Shown: one piece after another, positions 11,601-23,480 of the stretch
How the letters are laid out: each line of letters starts with the position of its first letter
Numbering within the stretch: position 1 is the first letter of the stretch
Assembly: GCF_008831285.2 (NCBI RefSeq)
Contig: NC_045142.1
Location: 5,649,501 to 5,713,500, forward strand
Direction of reading: 5' to 3'
Source: Nymphaea colorata
Taxonomy: Eukaryota > Streptophyta > Magnoliopsida > Nymphaeales > Nymphaeaceae
Length of the DNA: 64,000 bases
Notes under the pieces: model-generated
Seen by the model: only the letters and a program-made list of their open reading frames with translations
What the model was told of the DNA's origin: nothing
Database searches by the model: none
Translations under genes and position numbers: made by a program

Positions 11601-14382
11601 CAAAATGTGGAAAGACCAACAAAAGCCTGTATACCTGATCGGAGAAGGTTACATATCAAATATTCCTTTTCCTTGATTATAGCATTTGCCTGTTTGTATT
11701 TTTCTTCCAGGTCAGATAAAGCGTGCTCTATATCTACAAGCTTCCTCTGAAAACATAGATACAATAATCACAAACATGTTTGAAGGGAAGAAGCAAAACC
11801 AGATAATGGATGGTAAGTCTGCAGCTCATGCAAGTGTATAAACGTCTAAAAATACTTGCCTGGCATTTTTCAAGTTTGTCTGTTAAGTCTGCAACCAACT
11901 GTTGTTGAGTATCATAAAGTTCCTGAAGCCCAGCCAGTTGCTGAATACAGATGATGATAGTATGAGTATTTAATTATGAAATCAAACGAAAAGAATCACA
12001 TAACAGTAGTCATTATGCAAGGGTAAAAGACAAACAAGAAAACCTTGTCCTTTGCTTCTAGATCGAGTTCCATCCTCTCTATTTTCTCAGACATGGCCTG
12101 GTTCAATTTCATAACCTTAGACAATTCCACTAGAATAAGCTAAATTTATCCATGCTAGAAAGAATGAAGCAAACCTTCTTTTCAGCTTCTTCTTGCAAGT
12201 AACGGTCACGTGGAATGTATATTCCATTTTTCTCCCTTGCAGCATATACCTCTGCATACCAATATAAGGGTCACAGTGTTACACGCTGACTAACGTTATT
12301 GTATAGTTATTCATCTTAAAACCTATTTGATTTATTGAAAAAATGACCTTGTTTAAGGCGGTCAATTTCACTATACAAGTCCTTGATCATTGCTGATTTC
12401 ATCATTTTCTGGTTAACCTGGAAATAGTGAAAAAAGGGATTTAGATAAAAGACAAGTTCCATAGACTCCAAAGCAAAGCGACTATGAACAAAAAGGATTA
12501 GAATTCTAGACCTCTGGCCTGTTCTTGATGTTCTTAGCACGGTGCGCATAATCAAGTGTGCTGAGAGTCTCCTCTAAACAATGGATGGAAGGAGATATGG
12601 TGGCTATTATGCAAGTTTTGGTTTTACCACCCAAGGAATCCCGAAGCAACCTTGTCAGTTTGCTCTCTCTGTTCCACCAAACAAACTGTCAGTGTTTCCA
12701 AGCAAATTTCTAAAACAAAGATAATATCATAAGGAATTTTGTTCTCCACTTAAACCTGTAAGGAACATGACCAGAATGTTCCACAAGGGAATTAATTACA
12801 CGGCCAAGTGTAAGCAAGCTTTTATTGATTTCACCAGCTTCCCGTGCTCTACCCTAAATATCAAAATTTTCTTAGCACATCCAAGTGGAAAGCAGTTTCA
12901 GTATTCCCATGCATGAACCAATGTGAAACATTTGTGACGTTTAAGCACTATACCTCTCGAGCACCAGAGCGGGAGATATTTTCTGAACCAGCAAGATCAA
13001 CTAGGTTGAGTTTTCCACATTTAATTAGCTCTTCCCCCTCCGGAGTGCTTTCTTTGATGTGTATAGTAATGGAAAATATAGAGTGAGATCGACTGCCAAT
13101 GCATAAGCAGGTAAAACCATTAAAATTTTGGTTTCCAAAAATTTGCCAAAATCATTGGCTCATCATAATAGAATTGTAAAGAAGAATCAAAATCATATAT
13201 ACATTCACCTGCTTTGCTTGTTCAGAAGAGTTTCTGCAGTGCGACGTTTGGCAGATCCTTTCTCCAGGATTTTATATATTTCATTGGCAGTGCAAACTAT
13301 TTCTTCTTCCAAACCCCTCACAAAGACACCCCCCTTCCCATCTTCCATGAGAGCAATTGGTTTCTTTTGCTTCTCATCACTGAACTTCAAATAATCATCT
13401 GGTGGTGCCAGAAGATCGGTTATTTCTTCATTGTATAATTCAAGAAACGTGACTTTCATGCTGTACTCAGCATGTTGAGCCTCCAGTATCTCAAATATTT
13501 GCCGGACAGCCCTTGGTATAACACCAGCATCAATGGGGAAATCTCCATTCTACAAAGTAAGAAAGGAAAGCTCATAACAACATTGCAACTACTTAAAAGA
13601 CTTCTGAACAGTAATTGCAATTAGAGATATGCTTCCATAAGATAATTTTCCAAAGAAAACTGGAGCTGCATTGCAAAAATAAACCTTTGCTTTCTTGCTT
13701 CCTCCTTCCATGGTATATGTTTTGCCTGTGCCTGTCTGTCCATAAGCAAAAATTGTGCAATTATAACCTTCCAGAACCTCATTTACAATAGGAACAATGG
13801 CCTGATTATACAGATCCTTTTGTTGTGATCCTGGACCAAACACCTGATGTAATAATTCAGATCATGTTTAAGTGGGAAATCCAACTGTCTCAGAATCAAC
13901 ATAAATTGCTAGCTTCAAAACATTCCAAACCTTATCAAATGCAAATGTCCGATCAATTAGCTTGTTGGCTATGTTCTGGGAAGCAGAAACTTCCCGTTTA
14001 TGCTCATTGCAGGAAATCACCACTGGAGTGTTTACCCTTAACTCGTCTTCATTTAAAGGCCTAAAACAAAAACAAAATGGAGAATAAATGGTGTGTGCGT
14101 CAAATGAAACAGAGAAACCTAAGTGCACAAAAATACTTGTAAGCGTGACAAAGCAAAATTAGACCCTCCTTTACATGAGATGCATTTTCTGTTTCACGCT
14201 CTCCAAAAGAAACCTCACCTGCATCTCAGAATGACTTGAACATTCACACCTTTGTCCTTATCATTCTTGCCATTAAAGCTATCAGCAGATCTAAAATCCC
14301 GGTTGTATTTCTCACTCGAACGAGGAGTCTGTGATGGTGAAATAGGAACCAACCCCCCTTTCTTCTGTGAGCTGTAATCCAT
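8693..14382 (-). CDS. KIN5: Kinesin-5 (BimC/KRP125 family) mitotic motor
   Basis: Plus-end-directed tetrameric motor that crosslinks and slides antiparallel microtubules in spindle and phragmoplast. Twenty-three coding exons, each joined in phase: 14219-14382, 13931-14060, 13685-13843, 13209-13549, 12954-13092, 12756-12853, 12512-12668, 12348-12417, 12175-12251, 12044-12097, 11860-11940, 11635-11746, 11401-11487, 11155-11330, 10911-11072, 10714-10821, 10462-10620, 10289-10372, 9760-9965, 9556-9657, 9351-9460, 9116-9267, 8693-8911. They give 1048 aa, close to the family's usual length of about 1040. The motor domain covers about 48-390: P-loop GQTGTGKT 133-140, switch I NKQSSRSHS 261-269, switch [11 protein letters not shown] 295-303. 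A charged coiled-coil stalk follows from about 400. The C-terminal BimC-type region (977-1014) has the CDK-type site TPRR at T984 and ends in [14 protein letters not shown]. The intron after exon 11 has a GC donor. No missing key residue was seen. Confidence 0.96.
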
Positions 14383-16090
14383 AAGCTATATAAGCAATCC
14401 CAAGCTTTTTATCCACCAGTTACTTTCTGCAAGATATTTCAGGCATTCATAAGAATATGAGAACTGTTGTTTCACTATGTACTAAAGTGACAAATTTCAA
14501 AATTTCCCTCTAAAAGAAAAGTTGCAAGAGAAAAGATCAAACATGGATATGAAGTGCAAGGAAAAGCCTAAAGGTGGGCCGTGCTGGCAAATGCCAGGGG
14601 AAAAAAATAGATTCATACGAAAATGGCAGAATTTCCAAAATTAGCTGCAGAATCATGACTTGCGAAGCAAAATAACTATAACATGTACCAGATTAAAAAT
14701 CAAAAATAAAAATGAAAAAAGACATGTCGTTAACTCACAATCTGCTTACCGGACATTTTAAAGTATCAAATTGATCAGGAAAAGAGATTCGATTCAAGGA
14801 TCCTATGCTTCGTAGTTTATAGGAAAATCTGTTTTTTAAAATCGAAGACCGAGAGAGGAAAAAGACAGTCATATTATATACTCTACTAAATCTAAATTTG
14901 GCACTTGCAAAACTATAAAAATTTAAGATAAGCGATCAAAAAAGGATGAGACAACAGTGTACGTGTATGACTGATAAGCAATCAGCAGTTTAATCATGGA
15001 GAGAAGTATTTGGAACAAATAACGAAAAATCAGACAGAAAAGAAAATGTCAAATTTCTAGGACGTCTCTCAATATTTTTAAAAATAAAACGACAAGAGAA
15101 CGCGGAAGTCCATTTAGGTGCACAGCGAAACAAATAAACATCGGAAATAATTATTTCATAATTCAGAATTCCAAAACGAGAAAAAAGGAAAAGAGCTCGA
15201 ATTTAGAAGCCAAACTGTGACAAAAGAAAAGCTGAATGTAGAAAAGTTTGGTAAGAAAAAGTTGGGCGGAAAGATCAGAAGCAGACAATCAAAAAACAAC
15301 AAAGACAAAAAATCCATTCGCAAAAAGAATACATTTGAGTTCAGAGAATGCGAGTCAGAAACCAGATTGAAAATGAAAGCAAATCACATCCAACCAGAAA
15401 AAATCTGCAGTAACAGCAAGGAACGCAGAACAGTAGAGATCTGAAGTATACAAACTAAAACGGCGAAAATTTTTACAAATTCGCCACTTGAACAGAACAT
15501 CGGAGAGGAAAAAAAGTCACTTGGAATCTCAGGATGCAAAGCAAGAATAAAACAAAAATGCCGCACCACTTACAATACTAAGATTTCGTATATTACTTAA
15601 GAACTCCATAGTTTAATTAAAAATTTGCAGAAAAAAAAAGATCATCCACCAGCTTAATTGAATGAAACAGAGAAAATGCAAAAAGAAAGAAAGAGAAAAT
15701 AACGTAATATTTCTTGAACAATATCTTCAAGAACGAAACAAAACATTTGAGAACCGATACAAGACAAAAATGCAGAAAATCTTTCTCTCTTTATATTTTG
15801 CAAAAGAAACGTCAAAAATTCCTTAACAGATTAAAAAAAGAGAAAAACACATCTCCAGAGAAGATGTAGCAATGCGGATCCAGAGTTAGGTAAGAAATTT
15901 TGGAAAAATAAACTCACGGAGGAAGAAGATTCCGAGCGATCCGAATCGTCAGAGCTCGAGACGAACTTCGCGATGGATTTACAGGAATTCCGAGCTAATG
16001 CCGCAAGCAGAGAGGGAGAGACAGAGACAGGGACAGAGACAGCGCGAGGGAGCGGCGAGAGGGAAATAGAGAAAGAGAGAGTCCAATGCC
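14383..16090 (-). other. Kinesin-5 5' untranslated region with a leader intron (predicted)
   Basis: Upstream of the ATG at 14382 there is a good acceptor (minus strand CTTGCAG, exon resuming at 14426). A good donor, CTCC|GTGAGTTT, lies at 15916/15917, implying a leader intron of about 1.5 kb that is AT-rich and non-coding. The upstream leader exon, from 15917 to roughly 16080, is pyrimidine-rich on the transcript strand (GA-rich on plus), as is common in plant 5' UTRs. The transcription start itself cannot be seen. Confidence 0.6.
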
Positions 16091-16176
16091 GTCAATGCAC
16101 GCCGCCGGATCAACGTTTAAATCGGAGGAAGAGGGCTTGCAATCGGCGGTGACGGCGTCAGGGATCTGTCACCTCG

Positions 16177-16191
16177 CCGTTTCCGACCGTT
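16177..16191 (-). promoter_or_regulatory. Two AACGG cores (MSA-like) in the kinesin-5 upstream region
   Basis: On the minus strand, GTAACGGTCGGAAACGGCG holds two AACGG cores 10 bp apart (plus-strand CCGTT at 16177-16181 and 16187-16191). They lie about 100 bp upstream of the predicted leader exon. The M-phase-specific activator element bound by three-repeat MYB factors has AACGG as its core, and plant mitotic kinesins are typical targets. The spacing and gene identity fit, but a pentamer is weak evidence alone. Confidence 0.4.
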
Positions 16192-16199
16192 ACTGTCTC

Positions 16200-17224
16200 G
16201 GCGAGGATGCTCATTCACAGCGACAGAGAGACAGAGACAGAGAGCTCCTTTTCAACAATGGCGAGGAAAAAAAAGAACCCCAAAAATGGGACGGGCTTTG
16301 AGAAGAGGAAAAAAAAAACTGGGTTTAAAAAAATGGTCTCTGTTTTTTCATTTCCTAGAACGCCTCTCGAAAAGCCGTCAATGACCAAACACAGCACAGT
16401 TTTTCTACAGGGTAGGGGGCTCATGTGGCAGGGACATTTTAGTCATTTGCAAGAGTGAGGTAGAGGAGCTTCCTTCCGCACTCGAATTTTGAATCATATA
16501 CTCGTCGTCCCTTTCTTATGGGAAACAGCTTCCGAGGGACGCTACGGAAACGCCCAAAAATTTTGAGGAAATTTTAGATTTGCCATTGCTCCGTTTTCAA
16601 ATTTCGAATCACGCTAATATCGAAGGGCCACAAGGTCCGATTTCGCCTTCTCATGCTCTTAACGTCACATTTCCGTCCTTCCCATTTGTCAATACGTAAG
16701 AGAGCTGCAGATGGGCGCGGTTAGGTGCCGTAATTTTGTCGAATGAGGGAGGTCAAAATCGATACGCGCTTTCGAATTTGATATTCAAACTACGAAAGAT
16801 GATGAAATCAAGTGTACATGATTATGTTTTTTTGACATTTTAAACATACATGATTTTATGTCCTAATATGTATTCTGTAACATAATCATAGCTAGTGTAC
16901 AACTCTGGTATCCATATTTTAAAAATCCCATTACACATGAACATCAAGTCAGTAAATTAGACTTTACAAAGTTTTTGAAATTAGTCGTTTAAAATTCTCA
17001 GCTCATGGACATCAGATTTATGAAAATGATTTAAAATAAAAAAAAAACATATACAAGAGAAACATATATATGAAATTAATATTAAAAAATGAATTGTGAC
17101 TTTGGCTATGTAAAGTTAGTCAGTTCACTCAAAGGTTGTTTGATTCATTATGATGGAAGATTGAGAGAAAAACAAAAAAATAAACGATGAACTTTTTTGT
17201 CTTATGAAATTAATTCATTTTTTT

Positions 17225-17290
<66 letters not shown>

Positions 17291-19780
17291 CGTCTAAACT
17301 ATTAAACTGAAGAAAAGGTGATGGTTGCCCATCACACAAACAGCCCCCATGAGTAAGTTGGTGACTCTAGAAAGCCGGTGCCACTGTTCACTTACACACA
17401 CAAACACAGATATACACACATGCATGCGCACACGCACTAGCTTCTCTTTATATATTTAATACTTGAGTTTATGAAACAAGGTTCTCTTTAAATATTTAAC
17501 AATGAGTTTAGTCTCATTTCTTTTATAAACGCATGTAGAATCATAATCACACTCACCCACAAAGGTTGTAAATGATTTGGGAATCAATCAACCAAATTCA
17601 TGACAACTTTCACACGATTCTAACAAGCAAAAAAAAGTCTCTTTGCCATGTTAGCAAGCACTAACTTTATGTTAAAAACATGTCCTTGTTAACCCTAAAA
17701 AGCTATTAACTATTAAGTGGTTTTGACATCAAACTTTTTTTCACTTCTTTTCCTAATACACATTGTCCTATGTGTAATTGGTCAATAAATCACTATTGAA
17801 CTCTAATTTGTTAATTTTTCAATAGTTTTGGGTGAGTATGGTTTCCCACTGTCCAAAAGATGACTGAAGCTCCCACCCAATCTTTTATCTCTTAAGGTAA
17901 AGAGTCTACTTTTGGTGCCTCAAAGTACCACTCCCACCATGCTTGAGCTTGTACATCAGTGGCTCCTTTTCTGAGGCATAAAAGGTTGATGTCATGGGGA
18001 TTCGAAACAAGAACCAACTACCTACCGGCCCCTACCCCAATTGTTGCGCCAACCCTCTTGGAGATACATCTTTTTTTCTACTTTTTAACTCTAATGAAGA
18101 AAGTGGTAGTCACTTGTATGTTTTATTGAACCCTGAGAGAGCATCTAATAAGATTAATATTGTGTTTTTAAAACATGTGATACTAAAATACATGTTTTAA
18201 GAACACCATGTTATTATTTTAAGAATTTAGCATGATTATGCTGAATATGTTATTGTTGGATCTAGAAACTTAATTGCATTATGTTTCTTGGGACAAAAGA
18301 TGTGGTACTCTAAAGCATGTGTCATAAGAAATGTTTGTCTACAACCCAATGTCCTTTTCATAAGCTTTCTGAAAACTAAACCTAACTTTGACTTGTGCAA
18401 GAAATTGTTCATGAGAATTAAATTGTAGGTGCAACCATTATTCAACCCTTTTGAATGCACTTTTAAAAATAAGCTTTTGATCTTTACTAAAGTTTCAAGC
18501 ATAAATAGTGTTTCATGAATCTGTTTTAATTAAGAAAGTAGTTGACATCAAACTTAATTTGCTATTCAAACACTACTTATATGTTATTTTCACGTTATTT
18601 TTAATTTTATTATGAAAGTTTAACGTGAAAATAAAATGAGCTTGAAAACTATTTACTAGCTCCCATGCAATGTGGCTCCGAAGACATATGATAAAATTGG
18701 AACAGTTTCGATGCAACACTACCATGACTGGGAGTCAGGCTCACTGCCATTTATTTATAAAGAATGAAAACAAAAATAAAGGATTTAAAAGAAGAAAGTG
18801 CAACTAGGAAAAAAAAAACATTTATGATTGTAAAAATATTCCTCTTTTATCTCGTTTTCATTCAATCTTTGTATACATATGTGTCGATGTTCAAGACCGT
18901 ATATTAGAAAGTATCTTTAAAATAAATTCATTAACAATCTTAAAGTCAGGAACACAAATGCCATTTATTTTTTAAAAAATGATAAAAAAACCTTGTATTT
19001 TATTTTTGTTTGTTACAAATCGAACACTTCCCTTCGAGATGAAAGGCCAAAAAGAAAATAGGTTTTTAGCTTTTCAAATATTAAAAAACGAAGGATCTGA
19101 AAATGATTGATTGTCAATACAGGTTTAAAATTACAGGGTCATGTCAAAGTTTAGTAATCACCAGTTAATCTGTAATAAATTGACAATTTTTTTTTGTATC
19201 TAATGTGATGTAAAAAATAAATAAAAAGATTAATAGAAAGAAATAGATGGGGGCAGATAGATGGGGAAAAAGCACTATACGTGCTCATTTTTCTTTTTCT
19301 TCTACATATTAAATTAGTACCCGGATACATATTTATAAGCAATTAAAACCTCAATATTGAGAAATATAACTATATATTGACAAGAATTTTTCGAATAAAG
19401 ATACGAATATTATCTATGAAATTATTTATTGATTTTCTTCCATTTATTATATTTCTAAAGATGGGTACATCATGCGAATCTTCAATTGCTTTTACACGAA
19501 CGCTTTTGGAACTTATATTAAATTTATTAATTATACAGGTGATGACAATCATGATTAATGTCATATAGAAATGTCCCAAACGTTCGAATCAAAACGGTGT
19601 TAATTTCAAGTGCGCAGCAAATTTACTTTTAACTATTTTTTAAATATGAATTTTTTACTTTTAACTATTTTTTAAATATCAATTTTAAATGTTTCGTTGG
19701 TTTTAATTAATTTTTACATATTTATTTACTTATTTATAACGCAATGATATGCCAATGGGTGGTTAGGAAGAGGGAATGTA
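16200..19780. other. Intergenic, AT-rich, no gene seen
   Basis: The stretch upstream of the kinesin promoter contains no recognisable coding sequence. It holds a long (AT)n run at 17231-17286, a short CA-rich run near 17393-17432, and a direct duplication at about 19623-19682, where a segment of about 30 bp (TTTACTTTTAACTATTTTTT core) is repeated nearly perfectly in tandem. Confidence 0.6.
17231..17286. repeat. (AT)n microsatellite
   Basis: An uninterrupted run of TA dinucleotides of about 56 bp in intergenic DNA. Runs this long are usually polymorphic and can extrude as cruciforms. Confidence 0.95.
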
Positions 19781-19789
19781 CGGCCAGGG

Positions 19790-20037
19790 GCTTGAAAAAG
19801 CATACCGGTCGACTTGATTTGGCCTGGCCAGACCATATTCGGCTTAATATGTTTTTAATATTATTTTTATTTTTATAATGGTGTATATTTTATTATAATT
19901 AATTATATTTATATATTATTTTATATTTTAAATTGTATTTTTTATTTTAACCAGGCCGAGCCCCAGCTCAGGTTTTGAGTGTCGGGCCAGGCTTGGGTTG
20001 CGGAGCCGAGCTATGGCTCGGCCCGATGCACAGGCCT
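19790..20037. mobile_element. Non-autonomous element, GGCCCG-rich family F
   Basis: The right end, read on minus, begins TTAGGCCTGTGCATCGGGCC. The left end is rich in GGCCTGGCCAGACC, and the middle is AT-rich filler. Related GGGCATCGGGCC sequence begins at 21434 and GGCATCGGTCTGGCC at 23121. The TAGGCCTGTGCATCGGGCC-type terminus resembles hAT-like non-autonomous repeats of plants. Ends are approximate and no target duplication was confirmed. Confidence 0.45.
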
Positions 20038-20079
20038 AATTTGGAATGGTCGACACTTTCGTCGGTAGTGGGTCGTAAT

Positions 20080-20446
20080 TAGGGGTGAACACGAGCCGAG
20101 TCAAGCCTGGGTTCCGTCAGCTCGAGCTTAGCTCGACTAATGAAACCTTGAGCTCGATAATAGCTCGACGGAAGCAGCTCGAGCTCAACTCGACAGTTAC
20201 GTGTTGTTTAAAGCTTGACAAACTCATAAACTCGTTTGAATATATCAAGTTGATTAAGGCTCGGCAAACTCGATTAAGGCTCGACTCAGTAGTTACGTGT
20301 TGAGCTCGAACTTAACTCGATTGTTTGAAGGAGTCGACTCATGAACTCGAGCTCGACACGTTAAGCAAATGACTCGGCCCAAACACGTTCACAAGCCGAG
20401 CTTTAATGGGTCGAGCTTGAATAGCTGGACTCGTTATTCACTCGTA
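20080..20446. mobile_element. Non-autonomous hAT-like element, family B, with 7/8 target duplication
   Basis: The left terminus is TAGGGGTGAACACGAG; the right terminus read on minus is TACGAGTGAATAACGAG. They are flanked by GTCGTAAT (20072-20079) and GTCGTAAA (20447-20454), a 7-of-8 match to an 8-bp target-site duplication. The interior is built of degenerate GCTCGAGC/AACTCGAC words, strongly self-complementary and non-coding. A second copy of similar size lies at 60822-61191. The family assignment rests on duplication length and TAGGG-type termini. Confidence 0.7.
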
Positions 20447-21428
20447 GTCGTAAACCTTTACTTCACCAGCCTAGCCCGGTAGCCCTAAAAGGGCAAGCTC
20501 AAACTGCTTTATAACATCATAATTTCATGTGCATGAGTTTGGCTCCCCTTCCAAGTGGGGCCAAAGATTAGTAACTTTGCTTTAATAAATTTCCAAAAGA
20601 AAGGAGCATTTGCTGTTCACGTTTCAAGTCCGCCAAGTTCAAAATTTTTTCAAATATGAGGAACAAGAGATTCAAACACACATTAACATCAAGCATTAAA
20701 CATATATGCATTTAATGCCACATGAGAAACGACAAATAATAAGTCCATGGACTGTAATATTTTTGACTAAGCGGCACGGAACAAGCCATTTAACTTACAT
20801 TAAGTTTCATGTAAAACAAACATGACAAATTGGAACATGTGAAAGACAAGAAGGCATCATACTGAATAAGGACACTGCATGCGTTCCTCTTGTTTGTAGC
20901 GCACCACATCTGTGAGATTATTCTGATTTCAGATTTGATTTTGAATCCATTTAGCCAGATCTGATAAAGAAATCCAGGCCTGAATTCTAGTCGAATTTAG
21001 AGTCTGTATGTAGTTTCATAGCTGAATATGATGAATCTGCGCCCAATACTCAACCCGGATCCGAAAAACAAGATCTGAGGAAACTATTTATAAATGTTTG
21101 ATCTTACACTAGTTGGATCCAAATTTGTTTTAAATTAGAACTTCAAATCCGACTTTTGTTGCATAAAATGTGGTTAAGTCGGATTCAGTGAAAACTAGAT
21201 CCTACCGGAACCCCAATCATTTATGCCTCCACTTGGAGGCGTGGATGCATAAGAAGGCAGCCATGTGCTGGTAGGATCCACACACACATTTCCGCCTTCT
21301 CTTTCTAAGATATTTTAAGACATATTTTGTATTTTTATTTTGCTGTTTGTTTTACCCTTTTCAAAAAAAAAATACAATCAGCTGAATGAGTGAATTGGCC
21401 GATCCGCCAAACTGGGTAGAGCTACCGA

Positions 21429-21600
21429 TTCGGGGGTGGGCATCGGGCCAGGTCCGGGCCGGCTCGATGTTCGAAAGTAGGGCTCAGGCTCTGGTTCGAT
21501 ACCCGAAACCCAGGCCCGGTTTGGTTATAATTAAAAATTATTTTTAAAAATTAAATAAAATATATATATATATTTAATAAAAAAAAATTAAAAATTAATC
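21429..21600. mobile_element. Fragment of GGCCCG-rich family F element
   Basis: Starts with GGGTGGGCATCGGGCCAGG followed by GGCTCGATG and CCCAGGCCCGG words, then AT-rich filler. It is similar in word content to 19790-20037 and 23119-23480. The right end was not found, so this is probably a truncated copy. Confidence 0.4.
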
Positions 21601-23082
21601 GGGCAAAATTAAAAGGCCTTCCTTTGCGCCAACCTTTTCACTGATATATAATCTCTCATTGATTTGGAGACTGTGGCAATGACTAACAAAATTTCAACAT
21701 TATTGTGAGCAGTGTGAAGAAACCCACTTAACCAAGTGAGCAGAACCTTTGTTGCCAATTAACTGCTTGAAAGATCATGAACATTTATCTAGGTGAATGG
21801 TCTTAAGTCTTGAATGCAGGTACCTACATTTAATTTTGATTCATTGAAACGGAGAAGTTTTAATGGTGTCTGGAGAAAGTACTTGAACAGCATTAACTTG
21901 GTCACTTATGATACGAGCCGCTGTCGTCACTATCGTCATCGGTGCCGCATCGGTTTGCCGGCCAATATGGTGGGTTTCTTAGCTACTCACATTGAAAATT
22001 TGTTAACTATATATTTAGAGTTTTACGAAAACGAAAATTGACTTCGCTCATGTTGCCGTACCCATTTGACTGTGCCCATCTTGACTTTACTAGTATGCAT
22101 TGAACGGAATCGAGCCAGAGACGCAGTAGGTCGATCGAACCTAGTCAAGGCAAACCGTTGGCCTAGATGGTCCCAGTGGAGGACGCTTGATTCAACATTT
22201 CTGAACAGGCATGTTCCTACCATCCTAAGAGTTGGGAACAACAAACGTGACTGGGAGAAAGTCGTGTTTGCTTCAATGGTAGAACAAATGTTTAATGTTC
22301 CACTCAATGCATCCATTTTTCAAAGTAAGATGTTAATGGATCAGATTTAGATTGGACATCCAAACGAACTGCTTCAAAAAAAAGTCGTAAATGGCTTTAC
22401 ATTTGATTGAACAATCAGATTATATTCAGATTTAAAAACATGACACCGAACTGGATTTAAATTTGGACTCGGTTTTGACTGCATGTTTGAGTTTCAGTTT
22501 CAAATATGGATTTGGATTCATTTTTAACTAAATATCCAATTCATGATGCAGTTTGAATTCCATTGGCATTCAAAAGTCGGATTAGATTCAAGTGTGAATT
22601 TGAAAGTCAAGTTCGGACTGGATCCAGATTTCAAATTTAAAATTCTGATACAAATACGTTATAATTTTTTGTTTATTTGCATTTGAATCTACGAACATCT
22701 GATAAATTGGATATGAGCGAGGGACGATTATGTCATTTCGAAATTTGTAGAAGCCCATTTCTCTCCCTCTCCCCCTTAACTTGGGGGTAGGGGAGTGGGG
22801 ACCACCTGAAAGGGGAGTTGATCGCGATGGCACGTGTCGGTCATCCATTTGCAGCTGCTTGTCAGAGTCTATTTAATAGACGGAACCCACCCCACTTGGT
22901 TGATAATTATCGAAAAACTGTCTGAAATAATAATTTTGAAAAAAACATTTTCCTGTTAATTGCTGCTTGATGCTTAACTGGTAAAACATTTTTTTGGGTT
23001 CTCTTTTACTGAATTTGTTATAAGAAGTCTAACTTTTTTATTTATTTGCCTTATTACAACCCTACTTACATCCCATTTATAG
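21601..23082. other. Intergenic, no gene seen
   Basis: Open frames near 21814-22350 on both strands overlap one another and show no known motif. From about 22330 to 22700 the sequence consists of GATTTAAATTTGGA/GATTCGAATC-type words resembling the interior of family A, but without clear termini. Probably repeat-derived. Confidence 0.4.
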
Positions 23083-23126
23083 CGTGACATATGAGCCTAG
23101 GCATCGTGACATATGAGCCTAGGCAT
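23083..23126. repeat. Perfect 22-bp tandem duplication
   Basis: A 22-bp unit beginning CGTGACATATGAGCCTAGG is present twice in direct succession (23083-23104 and 23105-23126). It lies at the left edge of the family F-like sequence that follows. Confidence 0.9.
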
Positions 23127-23312
23127 CGGTCTGGCCTGGCTAGGCTCGATAAAGTCGGGCTCGGGTCTGCCCGACACCCGAAACTCAAGTTTAGGCCTTG
23201 TCCAACACCTAAAACTCGAGTTTGAGTTCAGCTTCAGCTAGACCCGACCAAATTAAAAATATATATTTTTTAATATAATATAATATATAAATCTAATTAA
23301 TTATAATAAAAT

Positions 23313-23369
<57 letters not shown>

Positions 23370-23480
23370 GTTTAAAAAAATTTATTGAGCCAAACCAGGT
23401 TCGGTTGGGCCCACTCGACCGGGCTCGAGCCCGAGTCTAACTGAATATTGGGTACGTGTCAGTACCCGACCCAACCCCAG
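23119..23480. mobile_element. Family F-like element containing an (AT)n run
   Basis: GGCATCGGTCTGGCCTGGC on the left, GCTCGAGCCCGAGTC and GTCAGTACCCGACCCAACC on the right, with AT-rich filler and a TA dinucleotide run at about 23319-23365 between them. The layout matches 19790-20037. Ends are approximate. Confidence 0.4.
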
